In this document: positions 52,733 to 57,922 of the stretch, in pieces
Numbering within the stretch: position 1 is the first letter of the stretch
Layout of the letters: each line of letters begins with the position of its first letter
NCBI GenBank assembly: GCA_016839365.1
Contig: JAEOUH010000008.1
Coordinates: forward strand, 1 to 57,922
Origin: Candidatus Hermodarchaeota archaeon
Lineage (GTDB): Archaea > Asgardarchaeota > Hermodarchaeia > Hermodarchaeales > Hermodarchaeaceae
Direction: 5' to 3'
DNA length: 57,922 nt
Notes under the pieces: generated by a model
The model's database searches: none
Seen by the model: the letters and a program-made list of their open reading frames with translations, nothing else
What the model was told of the DNA's origin: nothing
Made by a program: the position numbers and the translations under genes

Positions 52733-53356
52733 ATGTCATATTATTCGGGTATCGTTGAAGGCCCTGAAACAAGTCAGAAGCTATTGATCTGTCTGGCAAC
52801 CCATATTCAAGCACAAATGTTTCAGGGGAGTTTTATGACCATAATTCATTCAGGTAATAATGACTACATTCGTTTACTCCATATCCTGATTTCTAAGCTT
52901 CTGCTAAACAAACATCGAGTGTATGTTTTTGATTATCATAGACGGATTAAGCTAGTCTATCTTCAACAATTGCTTTTCAAAAACCCTGAAGAGATGAGAA
53001 CGGCTCTCCAAAAGCTAATGATTCGCGTGATTCTTGATGAGAATCATGCACTAGATGAGCTTGTGCAATTACAACGGCGGACGCCTTCTCGACATCGACC
53101 CCCTGCTCTCTTTTTCATCGACCCATCAGGTCTCTTTAACCGTCTGAGAGGTGGCGTCAAACAGTCATCAGAGGGACTCCAATTCCAATATGAGGCTGCA
53201 ATGGCATTCGCACAAAAAGGATACTCTGTCGTCGTTTCGGATTTTGGTGGCCGACATTTTCATCGTATGGAGTCAGTGGTTCCAGCCCAACTAGCTAAGC
53301 CATCGACACTGATCATTCAATTTCTCCCTCGACAAATACTGCTGTCTTCGAGTTAG
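52733..53356 (+). CDS. RecA-like protein lacking the Walker A lysine
   Basis: 207 residues from ATG 52733 (aaggatt before it); a GTG at 52697 lacks a ribosome site. The order of strands and helices matches a RecA/RadB core: GSFMTIIHSGNNDYIRLLHI at the P-loop position, VYVFDYHRR, a helical section, then PALFFIDPSGLF at Walker B and KGYSVVVSDF. The P-loop reads HSGNNDY rather than G-x4-G-K-[ST], so ATP hydrolysis is unlikely. It may be a non-catalytic paralogue, as known for archaeal RadC-like proteins. Its stop overlaps the convergent membrane-protein gene by four bases. Confidence 0.5.
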   Translation: MSYYSGIVEGPETSQKLLICLATHIQAQMFQGSFMTIIHSGNNDYIRLLHILISKLLLNKHRVYVFDYHRRIKLVYLQQLLFKNPEEMRTALQKLMIRVILDENHALDELVQLQRRTPSRHRPPALFFIDPSGLFNRLRGGVKQSSEGLQFQYEAAMAFAQKGYSVVVSDFGGRHFHRMESVVPAQLAKPSTLIIQFLPRQILLSSS

Positions 53357-54402
53357 GATGAATTTAGATCCTTCACAATTGATTGTCCGCAACGAGTGCA
53401 GAAAGCTATTCCCGGTCTCCCTTGATGTCCACAATGTTGGCATATATTCCCGACATCAGGAATTGCTTCCTCGAATGAGATATATCGAGGTTGTTGCGGT
53501 TTTACTTGTCTTTGTTGGCGCATGTATTTTTTGTGTTGTTTTTCACGGTATGCTCCACGTGCCCCTGCAAAGAACGCAACCGAAAAAAGAGGGGTCAATG
53601 GTGCGACCATCGCTACTGGTATCTGGGTTAGGAGAATGAGGAGAACGGGGGCTGCTAATCCAAGGGAAATTCCATAGAGGTTGAGAACAGTCTCTAAATT
53701 AAGATAAAACGTCACACCCAGAGTGCCAGCGAAAAGATTTAGGGTGAAACCAAAAATCAAGGCTCCAAGAATACGCAGCCAATGGTGAACCCGAAAACTA
53801 AGACTTATGGTAAACGACTTGGTCAACGAAAATCCTCCAAGAACTAATAACATTGGAATGAAAAAGAAAAGGACTTGTAGGAAGGGAACGATGACCACTA
53901 AGATGCTGCCAGCGGTAAGAACGGTTGCTGTGAGAAAAGCCGCAAGCACAGTGGAGAGAATAGGAAACCGCAGAGCATTTGGGTTAGAAACTAACACGAG
54001 CAAGGATGGAACAGTTCTCAGCACATGATACACAGTGAAGGTTCCCAAAAGAAATGTTCCAAAAAATATCACAAAATTCTGCACCAGCCCCAGAGTAAAA
54101 CTAGCCATGAGCAAATCAAAAAGTAAGAGAAAATCTGGAATAGGCGCAAAAATCTCATTGGTGATCAAAATATCAAGAATCGCAATGGTGGAGTTCACCG
54201 GAATCAGGATAAGGGATAATATGAATCCGCCGATGAAAAATAAGAGGACTAGCCAACGGAACTGATGCCGGAGGAGGTAGATACTCCGTCTAAAAGCGTC
54301 TCCAAATGAGGTGTTTGCTAGCCAATCCTTTCCCTGAAAAGAAGACATCTCATCCGGTGAAGGGGAGATATGGGTTACCTGCGCGAGGTTGGGCTCCGAC
54401 AT
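53353..54402 (-). CDS. Six-helix membrane protein with C-terminal zinc ribbon
   Basis: 349 residues. After a 30-residue soluble head, about six membrane helices follow (WLVLLFFIGGFILSLILIPV, FVIFFGTFLLGTFTVYHVL, VVIVPFLQVLFFFIPMLLVL and others). The cytoplasmic tail is basic (REKQHKKYMRQQRQ) and ends in a zinc ribbon CQHCGHQGRPGIAFCTRCGQ. Zinc-ribbon-tailed membrane proteins of this type are common in archaea without known roles. The start is supported by a TATA-like agtttaaga about 50 bases upstream. Confidence 0.65.
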   Translation of the reverse strand: MSEPNLAQVTHISPSPDEMSSFQGKDWLANTSFGDAFRRSIYLLRHQFRWLVLLFFIGGFILSLILIPVNSTIAILDILITNEIFAPIPDFLLLFDLLMASFTLGLVQNFVIFFGTFLLGTFTVYHVLRTVPSLLVLVSNPNALRFPILSTVLAAFLTATVLTAGSILVVIVPFLQVLFFFIPMLLVLGGFSLTKSFTISLSFRVHHWLRILGALIFGFTLNLFAGTLGVTFYLNLETVLNLYGISLGLAAPVLLILLTQIPVAMVAPLTPLFSVAFFAGARGAYREKQHKKYMRQQRQVKPQQPRYISFEEAIPDVGNICQHCGHQGRPGIAFCTRCGQSIVKDLNSS

Positions 54403-54573
54403 TCATGCCCCTCATCATGGGTTTGTGGAGTACCTGCGTGGGAGACATCTTAAACTTGATGGTAATTATCAACATACTATTGGTTTGATTCCTAGAAGTA
54501 GGAAAAAGATAATCTAGTTATCACGATATGATTTAGTCATCAAGAAACATCAAAGTCAATTGAGTGTATTTCT

Positions 54574-56127
54574 ATGCCGAAACGACTGACCATCAATGAT
54601 ACCTGGGTCCTCGAACGGGAAGGATCGTTTAGTTCAAGCTTTTCTGGATTTCTCCATAATATTACCGGTGGACTCAATCTAAGAGATACAATAAAAGCAG
54701 GATTAGATGTTGCCCGAACTATGACGGATTTTGGGGATACGGGTTTTGTTAAACCATTACTTGATAAAATATGGGGCACCTTGGGAGTTGATTTGAAACC
54801 CGAAATGAGAGAGAAAATCCAGAAAAAGCTCGATCAGAGGCAAAAGGAAGCCCACAGAAAAATCGATGAGGCTGAGAAGCAAGCTCAACAAACGATCGAA
54901 GAGACTGTAGTAAAAAAGGAAGCCAAGTTTGAGGCACTCGAACAACGAATAGCACAACATGAAACCGATTTAGAAACAATGGAAACAACCGTGGGACAAC
55001 AGGTCGCCAGCCAATTATTTGGTACCAAAATGGACTCATTGGTCGAAGCTTTGTACTCGGTGGCCAAGGAACGGGGAATCACCAACGAAGAGATCTTAAA
55101 AATCATCAAAGCCCTCCCTGAGTTTGAAGCCCTCATGTATTTCATGAATGTCCGGAAATTCTATCGAGATCACACAGCCCATTCCCTGCGTGTTGCAGCA
55201 CTCGGGGATTTTATCCTTGATAAAGAGGGATTCGCTGGAGGGTTGGAAAAGTTACTCATGGAGCAGTTCCACTTTTCGAAGGAAGAAGTGAGGACAACCT
55301 GGTGGTTCACAGGGTTGCTTCATGATATTGGAACGCCTTTAGCGAAGCTTTTCACTTCCCTAAACTGGTCAATGATCAATGAAATGACTCGCTGCTATTC
55401 ATCTTTGGGTATGGAATTTTTCCCCCTAGGAATCAATGTGAATCATCCAGATTTGGGGAATACAGATTATTTGAAAATCCTCTGTGAAGGCTATCCCAAA
55501 TCTTGGCAAAAAATAATCACGAACGGCCTTGGAGTTACTCCAGACACTCATGATGGTTTTCAGTATTTAGCACAGAGCAAAGAACATGTTGAATACAAAC
55601 CAACTTCTACCCAAATCGATCATGGCGTTGTTGCTGCTGTTGCTTTACTTCGAACCCTAGGATCACCAGAAGAAATTTCAAATGAGCAGCCAGAAAACCG
55701 ACCCCTCATTGAAGCCGCTCGAGCGATTGCCCTGCATGATAACATCGAGAAATTATGTCCACTACCCTTCGAGGAATATCCCCTCCTCTTTCTCCTTGCA
55801 ATAACTGATGAATTACAGGAATGGGGTCGTCCAATTCCCGTCTCTTCCGAAGAGGGATATTTCACCACATCACTTCAGAAGGTCACCCTCACTGATGCTA
55901 TTTTCCACGATACATCCATTGAACTATGGGATGTTCCCTTTACGAACGCCCAAGCTAAGACCCTGATGGGGTTTGATTTCAATCGGATCCACCACGACAA
56001 AGAAGCCAAACTCAAAGGACTCGACTGCACTGAACAGTTCCCTGAAACAGACTTGCTTTTAATCGACTACGACAAAGATGCTTCAAAGGTTGCAGAAAAA
56101 TACGAAATTAGAATCAAATCTCTATGA
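54574..56127 (+). CDS. Coiled-coil HD-domain phosphohydrolase-like protein
   Basis: 517 residues from ATG 54574. A coiled coil (about 78-140, EKIQKKLDQRQKEAHRKIDEA onward) precedes the HD domain. Metal ligands are visible: His in RDHTAHSLRVAALG (H200 or H203), H250-D251 in GLLHDIG, H350 and H388-D389 (IALHDN), and D412 in AITDELQEWGR. HD enzymes hydrolyse nucleotides or phosphate esters; two extra histidines suggest a broader HD-type site. It converges on the Rab-like GTPase gene with a six-base overlap, so the pair may be antisense-coupled. The substrate is unknown. Confidence 0.78.
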   Translation: MPKRLTINDTWVLEREGSFSSSFSGFLHNITGGLNLRDTIKAGLDVARTMTDFGDTGFVKPLLDKIWGTLGVDLKPEMREKIQKKLDQRQKEAHRKIDEAEKQAQQTIEETVVKKEAKFEALEQRIAQHETDLETMETTVGQQVASQLFGTKMDSLVEALYSVAKERGITNEEILKIIKALPEFEALMYFMNVRKFYRDHTAHSLRVAALGDFILDKEGFAGGLEKLLMEQFHFSKEEVRTTWWFTGLLHDIGTPLAKLFTSLNWSMINEMTRCYSSLGMEFFPLGINVNHPDLGNTDYLKILCEGYPKSWQKIITNGLGVTPDTHDGFQYLAQSKEHVEYKPTSTQIDHGVVAAVALLRTLGSPEEISNEQPENRPLIEAARAIALHDNIEKLCPLPFEEYPLLFLLAITDELQEWGRPIPVSSEEGYFTTSLQKVTLTDAIFHDTSIELWDVPFTNAQAKTLMGFDFNRIHHDKEAKLKGLDCTEQFPETDLLLIDYDKDASKVAEKYEIRIKSL

Positions 56128-56697
56128 AGCAAAAGAAGAATAAATGAATGGATGCAGTTTCTCCCGTAACTCCGCTAGCCGATTGTAAATTAGCAACCGC
56201 GTCACCTGATCGAAGAGCTCTCCTACATTCTCACCTGATCGGGCTGAAGTTTCAAAGTAGTTATCAAATTCAAGATTAATGTGGCGTTGGTAGGCTTCAG
56301 CCATTGAAATCACTCGCTTCGATGCCAAGTCGACTTTATTTCCCACGAGCACACTCGGCGTTTCATCAGGCACAGCTTGACGGAAGGCTTGTAACCATCC
56401 TTCAACATTATCAAAGGTTTCTGCTCGGGTTAAATCAAAAGTGACGATGACAGCATCACTGCCCAAGAAATAGAGTTTTCGCACACTCTCAAACCGCGGT
56501 TGACCCGCAAGGTCCCAGATTATCAGGCGAATAAGCACGTCACCAACGACGATCTCTGAGCAGTTGAGTTGAGTACCAATGGACATCTTATAATCATGGT
56601 CGAATGTCTTGTCAATGAATCGAGTAATGATGCTGGTCTTACCGACCATTGGGTCCCCAATGATTACTAATTTGAACGTATGCTCATTCATTGACAT
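56122..56697 (-). CDS. Rab/Ras-like small GTPase (second copy in window)
   Basis: 191 residues from ATG 56697. P-loop G14-D-P-M-V-G-K20-T21-S22, DLAGQ (62-66), N120-K-V-D123 and ETSA (149-152) are complete. Switch I has Ser in place of the usual Thr (YKMSIGTQL), as in the GTPase at 41 kb. The C-terminus ends SSFAS without Cys, so no prenyl anchor. It is transcribed alone from a TATA box at 56747-56756. With Roadblock and longin proteins in the same window it fits an Asgard GTPase network; its partners are unknown. Confidence 0.93.
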   Translation of the reverse strand: MSMNEHTFKLVIIGDPMVGKTSIITRFIDKTFDHDYKMSIGTQLNCSEIVVGDVLIRLIIWDLAGQPRFESVRKLYFLGSDAVIVTFDLTRAETFDNVEGWLQAFRQAVPDETPSVLVGNKVDLASKRVISMAEAYQRHINLEFDNYFETSARSGENVGELFDQVTRLLIYNRLAELREKLHPFIYSSFAS

Positions 56698-56746
56698 GGG
56701 GAGTCGCTCGCTTTTCTCGCCTTGCTTTTCTATTCGTCTAGATTAG

Positions 56747-56756
56747 AAATTTAAAG
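56747..56756 (-). promoter_or_regulatory. TATA box for the second Rab-like gene
   Basis: On the minus strand ctttaaattt lies about 55 bases before ATG 56697; the predicted leader is about 28 bases. Confidence 0.5.
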
Positions 56757-56921
56757 GGTGTTAATACGAAATATCAAAATCTTGAAGTTGCCTAAATGGC
56801 TTTTCCTCGCTTAATGTCGGTATTTTACGCGGTTCTAATCCGGAAGATATAAAAAAAAATCAGAGTCAACCTCAATTATTCGCGCAAAAACACACGTGGT
56901 TATTCCCGGATTTATGGTTGC

Positions 56922-56933
56922 GATATATTTAAG
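56922..56933 (+). promoter_or_regulatory. TATA box for the kinase-fusion gene
   Basis: The sequence gatatatttaag lies 37-48 bases before GTG 56970. A ggag (56958-56961), eight bases before the start, is the ribosome site. Confidence 0.6.
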
Positions 56934-56969
56934 CTGAAAAGCTCGTAGTGCCATGCAGGAGCGTCAACA

Positions 56970-57922
56970 GTGACTATACAGATCGATGATGCTGGATGGG
57001 GTGACCCCATTGGTGGTGTAATTATTGGTATCTACCGGGTAGAAACTAGCGAATATATAGCAAAGGAGATTGAGGTCATTAACTTTCAAGAACAGAATTT
57101 TTCACAAAAAACGTTTTTGACCCGAGGTTTAGAACTAGTCCTAGAAGCCCTTGAATGTCTACAAGTTCCAAAGGAAGAACCAATTGAAGTCTGTCGAGGA
57201 GCAGTTCTTGATGGGGTTCGTGATGGACTTCAGAGTCGAGGTTATGAGGTGATTCCCAAAAAAATCGAAGGTCAACTGCAGGAATTGGTTGAAGCGAATT
57301 TTGTGTCTACACTGGAGCGACTTGGACTCAATGATATTCCAAGGGTTAGTGGGAAAGAACGATTCTTTCGACAACTTGAATGGGTTCAAGAGGATCATAA
57401 ACAACGTGAGAGGCACGTGAAAACTGGTTGGAAGAATTGGGAGAAAAGGCTACGGAACTGGCGGCCCAAATGGCGTCAATCTCAACGTCAGAACTTCAAC
57501 CCACCGGTTATCATCAAATTGGGTGGCAGTATTATTTCTGATAAATCCAAACGATCGACTCCTCGCCTTGACACGATTAGGTTGCTAGCTAAAGAGATTT
57601 CAGCAGTGAAATCACATCCAGTGGTCGTCGTGCATGGTGGTGGCTCTTATGGTCATTTTCCCGCAAAAGAGTATGAGATTCATCGAGGAGGACGATCTCG
57701 TAAAAAGAAAATAGGTGTGACCGAAACCGCTCTTGAAATGACAAATCTGGGGCATCTTATTCATAGTGCCTTTCTCGAAATTGAACAACCAGTAATTCCT
57801 ATTCGCTCCTCTTCCATCATTGTCACACTTGAAGGACGCATTTCTCATATGGATCTTCAGTCCATGCAAGAATTCTTACGGCAGGGGTTCATTCCGATCC
57901 TCGCGGGGGATGTTGCTGCCGA
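56970..57922 (+). CDS. Isopentenyl phosphate kinase fused to an N-terminal domain (3' end outside window)
   Basis: At least 317 residues, open to the right edge. GTG 56970 has ggag eight bases upstream and a TATA box before it. Residues from about 180 form an amino-acid-kinase fold of the isopentenyl phosphate kinase type: IIKLGGSIISDKS (Lys 183), VVVVHGGGSYGHF (His 229 is the likely phosphate-binding His) and FIPILAGDV. The kinase makes isopentenyl diphosphate in the archaeal mevalonate route. Residues 1-115 (IDDAGWGDPIGGVIIGIYR, EVCRGAVLDGVRDGL) are a separate alpha/beta domain, possibly RNase-H-like, joined by a basic Trp-rich helix (NWEKRLRNWRPKWRQSQR). No stop or start codon separates them. 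Confidence 0.8.
   Translation, partial: MTIQIDDAGWGDPIGGVIIGIYRVETSEYIAKEIEVINFQEQNFSQKTFLTRGLELVLEALECLQVPKEEPIEVCRGAVLDGVRDGLQSRGYEVIPKKIEGQLQELVEANFVSTLERLGLNDIPRVSGKERFFRQLEWVQEDHKQRERHVKTGWKNWEKRLRNWRPKWRQSQRQNFNPPVIIKLGGSIISDKSKRSTPRLDTIRLLAKEISAVKSHPVVVVHGGGSYGHFPAKEYEIHRGGRSRKKKIGVTETALEMTNLGHLIHSAFLEIEQPVIPIRSSSIIVTLEGRISHMDLQSMQEFLRQGFIPILAGDVAA

Noticed and set aside
1..57922. tRNA, rRNA, CRISPR arrays, insertion sequences, prophage
   Set aside because: I looked for tRNA T-arm-like sequences, regularly spaced repeats and transposase or integrase motifs and found none; a covariance-model scan would be needed to exclude small RNAs.

Overview
The window reads as a stretch of archaeal chromosome, most likely from an Asgard archaeon (Promethearchaeota) of moderate GC content. 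The archaeal signs are a two-gene DNA topoisomerase VI, RadA, a histone, an isopentenyl phosphate kinase of the archaeal mevalonate route, a family B DNA polymerase, a tungsten aldehyde ferredoxin oxidoreductase, TATA-box promoters, many near-leaderless genes and frequent GTG/TTG starts. The Asgard signs are two Rab/Ras-like GTPases, a Roadblock protein, a longin-domain protein, a SNAP/TPR-like helical protein and an MIT-like plus phospholipase-D-like protein. The lineage within Asgard cannot be fixed from this window. I found no rRNA, tRNA, CRISPR array, transposase or integrase.

Left part (1-13 kb): surface proteins with C-terminal membrane anchors, including a large M28 peptidase; the MIT-PLD protein; a large two-HTH regulator; a PD-(D/E)xK nuclease; a Roadblock protein; a short histone; and a minus-strand cluster with a longin protein.

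Middle (13-31 kb): a SNAP-like protein, a DegT aminotransferase, a double GNAT protein, a run of three diiron (hemerythrin and ferritin-like) genes, a membrane alpha/beta hydrolase, an exonuclease-less PolB, an FAH-family enzyme, a LigD-type 3'-phosphoesterase broken by one in-frame TGA, a lipocalin-like hydratase relative, an Lrp-like regulator, and two paralogous membrane-anchored serine hydrolases flanking a 53-residue membrane protein and a methyltransferase.

Right part (31-58 kb): a DUF438-hemerythrin-PAS sensor, a Holliday-junction-resolvase-related nuclease, RadA, AOR, an oligopeptide-type substrate-binding protein whose two lobes are in swapped order, a Rab-like GTPase, NfeD, an M20 peptidase, topoisomerase VI (B then A, overlapping), a second giant HTH regulator, PH-domain and ECF-like membrane proteins, a hexuloisomerase, SurE, a RecA-like protein without a P-loop lysine, an HD-domain phosphohydrolase facing a second Rab-like GTPase, and at the right edge an isopentenyl phosphate kinase fused to an extra N-terminal domain.

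Genes are densely packed in short operons on both strands, and convergent neighbours repeatedly overlap at their stop codons. The best candidates for something new are the permuted binding protein, the kinase fusion, the MIT-PLD protein, the longin protein with a possible DENN-like C-terminal part, and the interrupted phosphoesterase.
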